Assembly: GCA_031367325.1 (NCBI GenBank) | Contig: JANLPQ010000023.1 | Span: 1-64,000, forward strand | DNA length: 64,000 nt | Direction: 5' to 3' | Source: JAAFIP01 sp031367325 | GTDB taxonomy: Bacteria > Pseudomonadota > Gammaproteobacteria > Burkholderiales > Burkholderiaceae_C | Shown here: piece after piece, positions 16,327 through 25,226 of the stretch | How positions within the stretch are numbered: the stretch's first letter is position 1 | Layout of the letters: every line of letters starts with the position of its first letter | Translations under genes and position numbers: made by a program | Notes under the pieces: generated by a model | Databases searched by the model: none | What the model saw: only the letters and a program-made list of their open reading frames with translations | What the model was told of the DNA's origin: nothing

Positions 16327-17363
16327 TATTTCCACTCTTCTTTGGCTAGATCCCAAAGTGTTTTTAGTATGTCAGACGGCATATTTAACGTATGCGCAGG
16401 TCCTTCAACGTTAAAGTAATCAGGATTGGAGCTTTGCAACGGTGCGTGGTAGTCAAAGTCCAGCGCATTACCACCATCGTGAAACTTAGTACCGTCAAAG
16501 CTGCGTTCTTTGTAGCTAGCTGTCATAGGATCGCAGCGATGAATAAAGTATCCAGCCAAAGACTCACCCAGCAAACGGCCTGCTGCAGAATCTACTGGAA
16601 AGTGCAGCCCAGCCACAGTGCGGTTGATGGCAATGCGTGCAGCTTGGCGTTGCAGTTGAGCGTTGACTGCTGAATCCTCTGAACTTCCCACCAATATCTG
16701 CAATACTCTCGCTACTATAAATGCCTCCGTTGCGTGTCCACTAGGTAATGAACTATGCCCAGGTGTATTTATCAGCGGTTGTATCTGTGGAGAATATTCT
16801 ATTGGTCGGGGACAAGCTAATATGTGCTTAAAGTGCATTACGCTTTGATATGCAAACGAAAGCGACAAACCAATAATCTCAATAGTGTATTTGTGCTTAT
16901 GCGGTTGGATATTGACCACGCTCGAAAAAAACGGTGTTTGTGGAACAATTTGAGTGAGGATTTCGGTAGATCTATCTTCTCGAAGATTTGAATAATTAGA
17001 TACCAATCCAAGTTGCGCTAGAAAAATAGTTTGTGTAGGGCGGGTAATTGAAACCAAATTCTTAGATTTAAAAATATCAAGGCTTACATCCTTATCCAAA
17101 ACAGTCATTTTCGCGGTTTGACTACTTACTTCAAAATGTAATTTTCCAAAAAGTTCGGATTGGCAGACAGCGAATCGTACTTCGGGTGACCAATTTTTTA
17201 TGCACATTGGGTCATTTATCCTCGGCATCATCGGTGTAGTGATTGAAGAGGGATCCCACGCACCCACCAACGCATCTCGACTACGGTTCATTGCCTCAGA
17301 AAGCATTGGATTCGCGTTACTGCCGCCGCCACTCCATCCACTCCATCCACTCCATCCACTCAT
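16326..17363 (-). CDS. Vanadium-dependent haloperoxidase-like / PAP2-superfamily protein
   Basis: The 345-residue product has the three phosphate- or vanadate-binding motifs of this superfamily: KHILACPRP (K-x6-RP, near residue 180), LPSGHAT (PSGH, near residue 210) and NRTVAGLHFPVDS (x-R-x5-H-x3-D, near residue 255). No transmembrane helices are evident, which favours the soluble haloperoxidase or acid-phosphatase branch over membrane PAP2 lipid phosphatases. The N-terminus is a GWS tripeptide repeat encoded by a 9-bp tandem repeat. AAGGAG lies 8 nt before the ATG. Base composition is more AT-rich than in most neighbours, which suggests recent acquisition. Confidence 0.8.
   Translation of the reverse strand: MSGWSGWSGWSGGGSNANPMLSEAMNRSRDALVGAWDPSSITTPMMPRINDPMCIKNWSPEVRFAVCQSELFGKLHFEVSSQTAKMTVLDKDVSLDIFKSKNLVSITRPTQTIFLAQLGLVSNYSNLREDRSTEILTQIVPQTPFFSSVVNIQPHKHKYTIEIIGLSLSFAYQSVMHFKHILACPRPIEYSPQIQPLINTPGHSSLPSGHATEAFIVARVLQILVGSSEDSAVNAQLQRQAARIAINRTVAGLHFPVDSAAGRLLGESLAGYFIHRCDPMTASYKERSFDGTKFHDGGNALDFDYHAPLQSSNPDYFNVEGPAHTLNMPSDILKTLWDLAKEEWK
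17329..17363. repeat. 9-bp tandem repeat at the start of the haloperoxidase-like gene
   Basis: The unit CCACTCCAT recurs nearly four times and encodes SGWSGWSGWSG at the N-terminus. Gain or loss of units would keep the frame. Confidence 0.85.
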
Positions 17364-17387
17364 GATATTTCTCCTTTAATTTGAAAA

Positions 17388-19226
17388 TTAATGCCAAGGT
17401 AACCCAGCCTCTGCCAACACCTCTGCTAAGCGAGTAGCTATTGGATAGTGTTTAGCAGGCGTACGCTCTAAGAAAAGTTCGACAGTAAATTCTGGCTCTA
17501 ATAAAAGCAATCCATTGATTGTTTTGCGCGCATCATCTGATTGCCCCAGCATAGTTTGAGCTATTGCTAAAGTACGGTATGTAGATGTATGAGTGCGATT
17601 CGCTTTTAATGAGCGTTTCGCAAGTTCAACAGCACGTGCATATTTGCCAGCGGAAACAGCGGCTGTTGCAGCAATAGTATCGAAGTAGTATTTATATGGA
17701 TCAAGAGGAGACAGTAATAGTGCGTGCTCTGTATCATCAACAGCTTCTAATCCTTCAGCGCGAAAAGAGTTCATTGCTCCTCTCAACAACCAAGCTAATG
17801 GCTCATTGGGATCCGCATCAATTGCTGCTGAGTATTGCACTTTAGCAAGATCAATTTGTTGTAGCAAATTAGTAAGTACTAAGCCATTAATAGTTAGGGC
17901 AAGTGCGTTATTCGGTGACGCCTCTAGGGCTCGATGTGCGCAGGCTTGAGCAGCTGCAGTACTTTGTAAGACGTTTTCAGCCCATCCCTGTTGAACGCGC
18001 AGCACGTGCCATTTAGCTAGCCATGCATGGGGCACTGGATGTCGTTGACTGCGCGAGATTAGATGCTCAAGCATTTGTCTTGCTCTGTCAAAATCAGTGA
18101 GTGAATTGTGGTGCATCATCGCCACCGCTCCCAGTAGCAACGTATACCCCTCCAACGTAGGCAACGCATGGTTCTGCGCCCTACCCAGCTCGTGCTTCAT
18201 CACGGCGCTGCTGACTGCGGCGACTATGCGGGAGAGCATGTCGTCTTGGGGGTTGAACAAGCCTGCAACCAAGCCTTTAAGGTTGTCGGCCCATACGATG
18301 CGGCCGCCGTCGGCTTCGGCCAGCTCTACAAACAAGCTCATGTTGCTGCCGATAACGGTGCAGCGGCCTGACAGTACGTAGGTGGCACCTAGGTGCTGGC
18401 GTATGTCGGCCAACGCGCTCAGCTTGCCTAACCCTAGCGCGCTAGCGCCCTCGCCGCCTGCGCGGCCCGGGCGGTCGGCAAAGGCGGTGGTAGACAGGCG
18501 GGATATCACATGCAGCTCGGCGGTTTTACTTAAAGCCGCTATCAGTTCGTCGGCCACGGCCTCGCCTATCAGCGCGTGGCCTGGCTCGGCTCCGCGTGCG
18601 GCAAACGGAATAACGGCAATGGTGGGGCGCAAGTCAAGCGGGCGGCTGCTGCCGGGCTCGATGATGGGGGCCGCGCCTGCGCTGCCTACACGGTAGGCGC
18701 GCACGGGGCTGACCAGGTGCTTCATGTAGCAGTCGCCCAGGTCTTCTATGTCGCCGTCTAGCGCGGGGGTTAGTTGGTCGCGCACGGGGGCGCTGACGAT
18801 TATTTCACCAGGGCCGGCCAGCGTGGTTAGGCGCACGGCCAGGTTGACGTCGGCACCATAAATGTCGTGCACATCGGTGACGTACTGGGCGGTGTGTATG
18901 CCTGCGCGCAGATGCACGCGCTGCTGCGGGGGCACGCCGTGGTGGGCGGCGTGGCACAGCTGCTGTATGTGCAGCGCTGCGTGCACGGCGGGGCGGGGTG
19001 TGGCAAATTCAAGCATCAGGCCGTCACCCAGGCTTTTAAGCAAGCGCCCTTTGTACTGGGGCAGCACCTCACGCACCACCATCTGTACCAAGTTTTGCCA
19101 TCGGCGTACTGCATCTTGCTCATTAGCCTCCATCAAACGGACGGATTCCACTACATCGATGATGAGTAGCGTGGCGGTAGTGTGCTGTGGGGCAGCAAAG
19201 TCTACCGGCGTCTGTTGTGAGTTCAT
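17388..19226 (-). CDS. Class III adenylate/guanylate cyclase with C-terminal TPR region
   Basis: The N-terminal cyclase domain has both metal-binding aspartates (LLIIDVVES and LKSLGDGLML) and the catalytic Asn/Arg segment (GADVNLAVRLTTLA). A FlgO/TolB-like domain follows (TIAVIPFAARG...LIGEAVADELIAALS...YVLSGRCTV), then about 250 residues of helical TPR-like repeats. This architecture occurs in many bacterial soluble cyclases that sense protein partners through the TPR part. The start is uncertain: ATG at 19226 or 19256, with the frame open further upstream. It heads the cluster with the haloperoxidase-like and subtilase genes; the gap to the next gene is 24 bp. Confidence 0.88.
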   Translation of the reverse strand: MNSQQTPVDFAAPQHTTATLLIIDVVESVRLMEANEQDAVRRWQNLVQMVVREVLPQYKGRLLKSLGDGLMLEFATPRPAVHAALHIQQLCHAAHHGVPPQQRVHLRAGIHTAQYVTDVHDIYGADVNLAVRLTTLAGPGEIIVSAPVRDQLTPALDGDIEDLGDCYMKHLVSPVRAYRVGSAGAAPIIEPGSSRPLDLRPTIAVIPFAARGAEPGHALIGEAVADELIAALSKTAELHVISRLSTTAFADRPGRAGGEGASALGLGKLSALADIRQHLGATYVLSGRCTVIGSNMSLFVELAEADGGRIVWADNLKGLVAGLFNPQDDMLSRIVAAVSSAVMKHELGRAQNHALPTLEGYTLLLGAVAMMHHNSLTDFDRARQMLEHLISRSQRHPVPHAWLAKWHVLRVQQGWAENVLQSTAAAQACAHRALEASPNNALALTINGLVLTNLLQQIDLAKVQYSAAIDADPNEPLAWLLRGAMNSFRAEGLEAVDDTEHALLLSPLDPYKYYFDTIAATAAVSAGKYARAVELAKRSLKANRTHTSTYRTLAIAQTMLGQSDDARKTINGLLLLEPEFTVELFLERTPAKHYPIATRLAEVLAEAGLPWH

Positions 19227-19419
19227 ATTAATCAGGCGTGGGGGCTTTGTCGTCATCTGTTTGTAGTAGAAAACGCATCTTTTTGCCAGTATTTTGCAGT
19301 TTACGTACACTTTGTTGCATACATATTTCAACACTGCACACATTGCAGCTACACGCAGCTGAAAACCAAAGTATTGTGTTGACATGGCGGCACCCTTGCA
19401 AGCAGGGATAATCAGCCGC

Positions 19420-20121
19420 ATGATCAAACTGTTTGTTGGCCTGGGCAACCCAGGCGCGGAATATGAAGCCACGCGGCACAATGCGGGGTTTTGGCTGGTA
19501 GACGCACTGGCGCGCGAGTTAAAGTGCCCGCTTACGTACGACAAAAGCTACTTTGGCATGGTGGCCCGTACGGTAATAAACGGGCAAACCGTGTGGCTGC
19601 TGAAGCCGCAAACCTTTATGAACCTGTCGGGCAAGTCGGTAGGGGCGCTGGCCAAGTTTTTTAAGATTGCGCCCAATGAGATTTTGGTAGCGCACGACGA
19701 GCTAGACATTGTGCCGGGCGAGGCCAAGATAAAGCTGGGCGGCAGCCACGCTGGGCACAACGGCCTGCGCGACATCCACGCCCAGCTGGGCACCGACCAG
19801 TACTGGCGGCTGCGCATTGGCATAGGCCACCCGGGTGTGAAGACTGAGGTAATTCACTGGGTGCTAAAAAAGCCATCGGCAGAGCACCGCGACGCTATTG
19901 CGCAAACTATAGAGCGTAGCGTGCAGGCGCTGCCGCATTTTTTAAGTGGCAATATGGAAAAAGCCATGATGACGGTGCACACCAGCAAACCACCACGGCC
20001 CAAGCCTGCGCGCCCTGCACCTGCGCTGACACCACCACTAGCGGGCACTGGGCCTGCGACAGCGACTGCACTACCCATCGCGCCAGCCGACCCTGTGCCA
20101 ACGCCAGCACCTAAAGATTAA
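19420..20121 (+). CDS. pth: Peptidyl-tRNA hydrolase
   Basis: Frees tRNAs from peptides dropped by the ribosome. The start at 19420 gives MIKLFVGLGNPGAEYEATRH, the normal N-terminus. Catalytic His lies in ATRHNAG, Asn in PQTFMNLSG, Asp in VAHDELDIVPG and Asn in GHNGLRDI. The last 45 residues are a Pro/Ala-rich extension beyond the usual roughly 190-200 residues. It normally follows rplY; here an accessory block intervenes. Confidence 0.96.
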   Translation: MIKLFVGLGNPGAEYEATRHNAGFWLVDALARELKCPLTYDKSYFGMVARTVINGQTVWLLKPQTFMNLSGKSVGALAKFFKIAPNEILVAHDELDIVPGEAKIKLGGSHAGHNGLRDIHAQLGTDQYWRLRIGIGHPGVKTEVIHWVLKKPSAEHRDAIAQTIERSVQALPHFLSGNMEKAMMTVHTSKPPRPKPARPAPALTPPLAGTGPATATALPIAPADPVPTPAPKD

Positions 20122-20127
20122 CTCCAT

Positions 20128-20172
20128 CCGCTATTAATTAAATAGCTGCTTGAGCAGGTTCTACGGTCTAAA
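20128..20172 (-). repeat. Interspersed repeat copy 6, intergenic
   Basis: Reverse-orientation copy (AATAGCTGCTTGAGCAGG followed by TCTACGGTCTAAA), located between pth and the HlyD-family gene. Confidence 0.9.
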
Positions 20173-20265
20173 CCGGCTAAAACGCTCTTAAATAGTGCCC
20201 TGCAGCTTGCCTTGCAGCCACCTGTGTGCGCTGCCGCACAGACCGCGCAGGTGCGTGCTTTTAAT

Positions 20266-21702
20266 ATGGGTAGTAGTTCACCCGAGCCTTGTACCCCCAT
20301 GTCTGAAGCTACTGCCTTGCCTGTTCCACCCACTGCAACCCATGCAGATGCGGGTAAGCCGCCCGTTCAACCAAGTCAAACGCCCAAAGCCAGTGGCGAT
20401 CAATCTGCCACCGGCAAAAGCCATCAATTCGCACAATGGCCTTGGCTCAAAATTGGCTTGGGTGTGTTGGTACTAGTGTGTGTTTTGGCCTACCTGTTGC
20501 GCAACAAAATACTGGGGCAGCCAGTCAGCATGGCAGCGGCCACTACGGGCGCGCTGGTGCAGTCGGTGGTGGCCAGTGGCCGGGTGGTCACGCCGCAGCG
20601 GGTCACAGTGGCTACCAAAGTGTCGGCGCGGGTGGTCAGCATACCCGTGGTCGAAGGGCAAACCGTGCAAAAAGGCCAAGTGCTGATTGAGCTGGACGAC
20701 AAAGATGCGCGCGCCAGCCTAGCCCAAGCCGCAGCCACTGTAGCGCAAGGCGACGCACGGCTGCGGCAACTGCGCGAGGTGGGTTTGCCTGCGGCAGTGC
20801 AAAGCTTGCGGCAGTCCCAAGCCAGTGTAGAACAAGCGCGCAAACAGTACGAGCGCACCAGCAGCTTAGTGGCACAAGGCTTTATAAGCCAAGCCCAGCT
20901 AGACGAGGCCAAACGCAATTTAGACGTTGCCACCAGCCAAGCCAACGCAGCCAATGTGCAGGTGAGCACCAACCAAGCCAGCGGCAGCGACGTAGCCATA
21001 GCCAGCGCCAGCGCCCAGCAGTCGCGCGCCAGCCTGCGTTTAGCGCAAATCAAGCTAGAAGACGATGTGATACGCGCGCCAGCAGATGGCGTTTTAATCG
21101 CCCGTAGCATAGAGCCGGGCGACACTGTGCAGCCAGGCAAGGCGCTGATGGTGCTGGCCCCCAGCGGCGAGATGCAAATAGTAGTGCAGCTAGACGAGAA
21201 AAACCTGGCCAAGCTGGCCGTGGGCCAAACCGCGCTAGGGTCAGCCGATGCCTTTGCCGACCAGCAATTTAAAGCGGTGGTGATTTTTATCAACCCCGGG
21301 GTAGACGCAGTGCGTGGCTCGGTAGAAATAAAGCTGCGTGTGATCAATCCCCCCGTCTATTTGCGCCAAGACATGACCGTGTCGGTAGACATAGAAACCG
21401 CCCGCCGCAATGCTGCGCTGGTAGTGCCCACAGCGGCCGTGCGCGATGCCTTTGGGGATGCGCCTTGGGTGCTGGTGGTACGCGGCAAACGTACAGAAAA
21501 GCAAGTGGTGAAGCTGGGTTTACGGGGCGACGGCAATATAGAGGTGCTGGGCGGTGTGCAGCAAGGTGACAGGGTGGTGCTGTCTACTGACAGCACTATC
21601 ACTGCGGGGCAACGTGTTCGCGCTGCAAAAACAGCAGCATCTGAGCCAGCGTCTGCAATGTCTAGCAGTACGCGCACTGCCAGCCCAGCGCCACCGCGAT
21701 GA
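20266..21702 (+). CDS. HlyD/RND-type periplasmic adaptor of an ABC exporter
   Basis: A cytoplasmic Pro-rich N-terminus is followed by one membrane helix (IGLGVLVLVCVLAYLL) and then a membrane-fusion-protein layout. That comprises a lipoyl half (VVEGQTVQKGQVLIELDDKDA), a long alpha-helical hairpin with many Ala/Gln/Ser, the second lipoyl half (IRAPADGVLIARSIEPGDTV) and a beta-barrel. The stop overlaps the permease start (ATGA). The set resembles MacA-type adaptors. The start is uncertain: ATG at 20266 or 20299, or an upstream TTG. Confidence 0.88.
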   Translation: MGSSSPEPCTPMSEATALPVPPTATHADAGKPPVQPSQTPKASGDQSATGKSHQFAQWPWLKIGLGVLVLVCVLAYLLRNKILGQPVSMAAATTGALVQSVVASGRVVTPQRVTVATKVSARVVSIPVVEGQTVQKGQVLIELDDKDARASLAQAAATVAQGDARLRQLREVGLPAAVQSLRQSQASVEQARKQYERTSSLVAQGFISQAQLDEAKRNLDVATSQANAANVQVSTNQASGSDVAIASASAQQSRASLRLAQIKLEDDVIRAPADGVLIARSIEPGDTVQPGKALMVLAPSGEMQIVVQLDEKNLAKLAVGQTALGSADAFADQQFKAVVIFINPGVDAVRGSVEIKLRVINPPVYLRQDMTVSVDIETARRNAALVVPTAAVRDAFGDAPWVLVVRGKRTEKQVVKLGLRGDGNIEVLGGVQQGDRVVLSTDSTITAGQRVRAAKTAASEPASAMSSSTRTASPAPPR

Positions 21703-22925
21703 ACCCGCTGGCACCTTTTGAGTGGATACTGGCCACGCGATTTTTGCGCGAAGGGCTGCTGCAAACTTTTTTTATTATTGCCGGGGTAGCGCTGGGCGTG
21801 TCGGTGATTGTGTTTATGTCGGCATTGTTGACGGGGTTGCAAGCTAATTTTTTCAGTACGTTGACCGACTATCAAGCCCAGATTGTGATTTTGCCGCTGG
21901 ATGAAGTGGCGCGTCCATTGCGCCTGGAGGGGCAAGGCAAACTTGCAACATTAGTGCAGCCGCGCGCCAAACGCCCACAGTCATTAGACCAGTGGCAAAC
22001 CCTTCGCAGCTCGCTTACCCGCATGCCAGGGGTGATAGTGGTGACCCCTATCGTGGCGGGTGCTGGTTTTGTATTGCGTGCAGACGCTAACAAGGGCGTT
22101 AGCATGGTGGGCATTGAGCCAGAGACTTATCTTCGGTTGATCGCTTTGAAGAAAAAACTGGTAGCGGGCAGCGCAGAGCTGTCTAGCACCGACATTTTGA
22201 TTGGTACCGATCTGGCCAAAGACCTGGGCGTGTGGATTGGTGACAAGCTGACTTTGCAAACCCCGTCGGGTGCATCCGCCTCGCTGACGGTGCTGGGCAT
22301 ATTCGACTTTGGCAGCCAGGGCCGCAACGAGGGCAGCGTGTATGTCGCGTTAAGAACCGCGCAAAGCCTGCTGGGGCTGCCTGGCGGGGCCAACAGCTTG
22401 CAGATCAAAGTAGCCCAGCCATTTGCAGCCGAGGCTTTGGCACAGTCTATCGAAGCGCAACTAGGTATTCAGGCCAAAAGCTGGATAGAAACCAATGCAG
22501 AGTTCTTCAGTGCTTTGTCGGGGCAAAATATGTCGTTTTTTGTGATCCGGCTGTTTGTGGGGCTGACCGCAGCGCTGGGTATTGCCAGCGTGTTGGTAGT
22601 GTCGGTGGTGCAAAAGTCTAAAGAAATTGGCATCTTGCGGGCTACTGGCACTACGCGTGCACAAATCTTGCGTTTATTTTTAGTGCAAGGCGCTTTGCTG
22701 GGGTTTTTAGGTTCGCTTGGCGGGTCGGTACTGGGGTGGTTGTTTTTAATAGCCTGGCGCACCTATGCTATTGGCGCTGACGGCAAACCTTTGTTTGTGA
22801 TCAATGCCGAGCCTGTGCTGTTCTTGTATGTGGCTGCAGGTGCAACGGTAGTGGGCACCATCGCCGCGGTGTTCCCAGCGCAGCGCGCCGCCAAGCTAGA
22901 CCCCGCGGTGGCTATCCGTGGCTGA
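21699..22925 (+). CDS. ABC transporter permease, MacB/FtsX-type
   Basis: The 408-residue product has one N-terminal helix (LLQTFFIIAGVALGVSVIVFMSALL), a large periplasmic domain and three C-terminal helices around KSKEIGILRATGTTRAQILRLFLVQGALLGFLG, the MacB/LolC coupling region. Such permeases drive efflux or lipoprotein release with a separate ATPase and an HlyD-type adaptor, both adjacent here. It overlaps its two neighbours by a few bases on each side, indicating one operon. Confidence 0.9.
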   Translation: MNPLAPFEWILATRFLREGLLQTFFIIAGVALGVSVIVFMSALLTGLQANFFSTLTDYQAQIVILPLDEVARPLRLEGQGKLATLVQPRAKRPQSLDQWQTLRSSLTRMPGVIVVTPIVAGAGFVLRADANKGVSMVGIEPETYLRLIALKKKLVAGSAELSSTDILIGTDLAKDLGVWIGDKLTLQTPSGASASLTVLGIFDFGSQGRNEGSVYVALRTAQSLLGLPGGANSLQIKVAQPFAAEALAQSIEAQLGIQAKSWIETNAEFFSALSGQNMSFFVIRLFVGLTAALGIASVLVVSVVQKSKEIGILRATGTTRAQILRLFLVQGALLGFLGSLGGSVLGWLFLIAWRTYAIGADGKPLFVINAEPVLFLYVAAGATVVGTIAAVFPAQRAAKLDPAVAIRG

Positions 22926-23685
22926 ACTGGCCCCACCAACCACCCTGCGCCTGGAGGGCATACGCAAGTCCTACAGCATGGGCAAAGCGGGTGAAACCGA
23001 AGTTTTGCACGGCATTGATCTGGTTTTAAAACGCAGTGAATTTGCCGCGCTGATAGGCCCGTCTGGCTCGGGTAAAAGTACGCTGCTCAATATTATTGGC
23101 TTGCTAGACAAACCCACGGGAGGAAAAATATATGTGACCGAGCAAGCAACACAAGCGCTGGGTGACAAAGCCTGGACCCTGCTGCGCGCACGCACTATAG
23201 GGTTTGTGTTTCAGTTTCATAATTTGTTGCCCGCTTTTACCGCACTAGAGAATGTGATGCTGCCGCTGTTAGCGGCCCAAGGTAAACCTAACGAAGCCAT
23301 GCGGCAAAGAGCGGCTGATTTGATAGACAAGGTAGGCCTCACGCCATGGGCAGACCACCTGGCCAACGACTTGTCAGGTGGCCAGCAGCAGCGTGTAGCC
23401 ATTGCCAGAGCGCTGATTATGCAGCCGGCCTTGGTACTGGCCGACGAACCCACAGGTAACCTGGACACCCAGTCAGCCGACAGCGTATTTGATTTGCTGC
23501 GTAATGTGAGCCAGACCAGCGGCACCACTTTTTTGATAGTGACGCACGACCCGCGGCTGGCGCGGCGGTGCGACCGCATTATCGAACTGGTGGATGGGCG
23601 TATCGACTCTGACAAAAGCAATGTGCCTGAATCTGTCTCTGACAGCGCAGCACAGGTGACTGCTGATGAACCCAATACGCTATGA
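22918..23685 (+). CDS. ABC transporter ATP-binding protein, MacB/LolD-type
   Basis: The 255-residue ATPase has Walker A (GPSGSGKST), Q-loop (FQFHNLLPAFT), signature (LSGGQQQRVAIARAL), Walker B (LVLADEPTGNLD) and H-loop (VTHDPRLA). The GTG start lies 8 bp inside the permease end. It completes a three-gene exporter with the HlyD-type adaptor; the substrate is unknown. Confidence 0.95.
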   Translation: MAELAPPTTLRLEGIRKSYSMGKAGETEVLHGIDLVLKRSEFAALIGPSGSGKSTLLNIIGLLDKPTGGKIYVTEQATQALGDKAWTLLRARTIGFVFQFHNLLPAFTALENVMLPLLAAQGKPNEAMRQRAADLIDKVGLTPWADHLANDLSGGQQQRVAIARALIMQPALVLADEPTGNLDTQSADSVFDLLRNVSQTSGTTFLIVTHDPRLARRCDRIIELVDGRIDSDKSNVPESVSDSAAQVTADEPNTL

Positions 23686-23728
23686 ATAAAATAGCTGCTT
23701 GAGCAGGTTTTACGCGGGTTACAGCCCT
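23681..23728 (-). repeat. Interspersed repeat copy 7, intergenic
   Basis: Reverse-orientation copy that begins at the stop of the ABC ATPase gene and extends toward the convergent otsA, where it could act as a bidirectional stem-loop. Confidence 0.88.
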
Positions 23729-23743
23729 AAAATGCTTAAAAAA

Positions 23744-25192
23744 TCAGCCTTCCAGTGCGCGTAGAAAGCTTTTACTCCACCAGTGCACATCCTGCGCCTT
23801 GATGCGCGCTATCAACTTTTGGTGGCGCTCTTGGCGCTCTTCCAGCGGCATGTGCAGCGCGCGCTGAATAGCTTGGGCGGTGCCGTGCGTGTCATACGGG
23901 TTGACCAGCAATGCTTCTTTTAATTGCTCAGCCGCGCCTGCAAAGCGCGACAGCACTAGCACGCCAGGGTCGTCATGTTCTTGCGCGGCAATAAATTCTT
24001 TGGCCACTAAATTCATGCCGTCGCGCAGCGGGGTGACCAAGCCTACCCGCGCGGCGCGGCACAGGCCGGGCAGGCGCTTGCGGGCTACGGTGCGGTGGAT
24101 GTAGCGCACGGGCATCCAGTCTAGGTTGCCAAAGTCGCCGTTGATAGCGCCGCACAGGCCTTCTAGCTCGTGCAAGATATCGGTGTAGGCGTTAACGGTT
24201 TCGCGGCTGGGCGAGGCGATTTGGATGAGTGTGGCGCTGTCGCGATTTTCTGGAAAGTCGTTCAGCAGTGCGCGGAAAGCGCGAATGCGGTTGGGAATGC
24301 CTTTGGAATAATCCAGCCGGTCAATGCCAATCATCACCCTGCGCCGCGCGTACTGCTGGCGCGTGGTGGTGTAGGCGTCGATTGCGTCTTTGCCATTGGC
24401 TAAGTGCATAAATTCTTCTACGTCGATACCAATAGGAAATGCCTGTGCTTGCACCGTGCGGGTAAAGGCGTGAAAGCGCTGCGCGCCATAGTGCGTACCT
24501 TGATGTACGCCCTGCCCCGTGTCGTTGACGTCATAGGCATCAGCGGACGGGCTGGGCAGTTTTTTAGCGTTCAATTCTTTTTGCACATAGTCGGCAAAAT
24601 GCTGCACGTCTTCTTGGCTTTGAAAACCCACCACGTCGTAGGCAAAAAAGCACTCCATCAGCCACGCATGCTGCGGAATCGCCGCCAGCAGCGGTGGTGG
24701 TGGCAGGGGGATGTGCAAGAAAAACCCAATGCGCTGCTTGCAGCCCAGCGCGCGCAGCTGTGCGGCCAGCGGGATAAGGTGGTAGTCATGTATCCAGATA
24801 ATGTCGTCAGGTTTTAGCTGCGGTAGCAGCTTGCGTGCAAACAGCGCGTTAACGTCGCGGTAGCCTTCAAAATAGGCGGCATCAAAGTCGGCCAAATCAA
24901 GCCGGTAGTGAAACACGGGCCACAGCACGCCGTTGCTGTAGCCCAGGTAATAGCGGTCGTGGTCGGCAGCGGACAAATCAAACGTGGCTAACTGTACCTT
25001 GCCGCTGCGGTGCAGATGCAAAGGGGTGTCTGCCGTGTCGGGCGCGGCCCCGGGTTCGGTGACCTTGCCGCTCCAGCCTAGCCACAGCCCGCCCGCAGCC
25101 TCTAGCGCTTGGCCTACTGCCACAGCCAAGCCGCCCGCTGCGCTTTTGCGCGGGTCGGCCACGCGGTTTGACACTACGACTAATCGGCCCAT
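23744..25192 (-). CDS. otsA: Alpha,alpha-trehalose-phosphate synthase (UDP-forming)
   Basis: GT20 glycosyltransferase joining UDP-glucose and glucose 6-phosphate. The 482 residues show the N-terminal VVVSNRVADPRKSAAGGLAVAV (acceptor-site Arg and the GG loop), IWIHDYHLIPLAAQLR, IGIDRLDYSKGIPNR and a C-terminal LRDGMNLVAKEFIAAQ with the donor-binding Asp and Glu. It is last in the otsB-GH15-otsA operon; the gap to the GH15 stop is 34 bp. Confidence 0.96.
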   Translation of the reverse strand: MGRLVVVSNRVADPRKSAAGGLAVAVGQALEAAGGLWLGWSGKVTEPGAAPDTADTPLHLHRSGKVQLATFDLSAADHDRYYLGYSNGVLWPVFHYRLDLADFDAAYFEGYRDVNALFARKLLPQLKPDDIIWIHDYHLIPLAAQLRALGCKQRIGFFLHIPLPPPPLLAAIPQHAWLMECFFAYDVVGFQSQEDVQHFADYVQKELNAKKLPSPSADAYDVNDTGQGVHQGTHYGAQRFHAFTRTVQAQAFPIGIDVEEFMHLANGKDAIDAYTTTRQQYARRRVMIGIDRLDYSKGIPNRIRAFRALLNDFPENRDSATLIQIASPSRETVNAYTDILHELEGLCGAINGDFGNLDWMPVRYIHRTVARKRLPGLCRAARVGLVTPLRDGMNLVAKEFIAAQEHDDPGVLVLSRFAGAAEQLKEALLVNPYDTHGTAQAIQRALHMPLEERQERHQKLIARIKAQDVHWWSKSFLRALEG

Positions 25193-25226
25193 GCTGCTTG
25201 CCTTGTCACAGTGTCTATTGACATGG

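Noticed and set aside
17941..17965. GCTTGAGCAGCTGCAGTAC resembling the interspersed repeat
   Set aside because: Only about 12 bases match, the AT-rich spacer and TAGCA end are missing, and it encodes an ordinary TPR segment.
20490..21347. Minus-strand open frame of 285 codons
   Set aside because: Antisense to the HlyD-family gene. Its length comes from the Ala/Gln-rich helical region and it has no recognisable domain.
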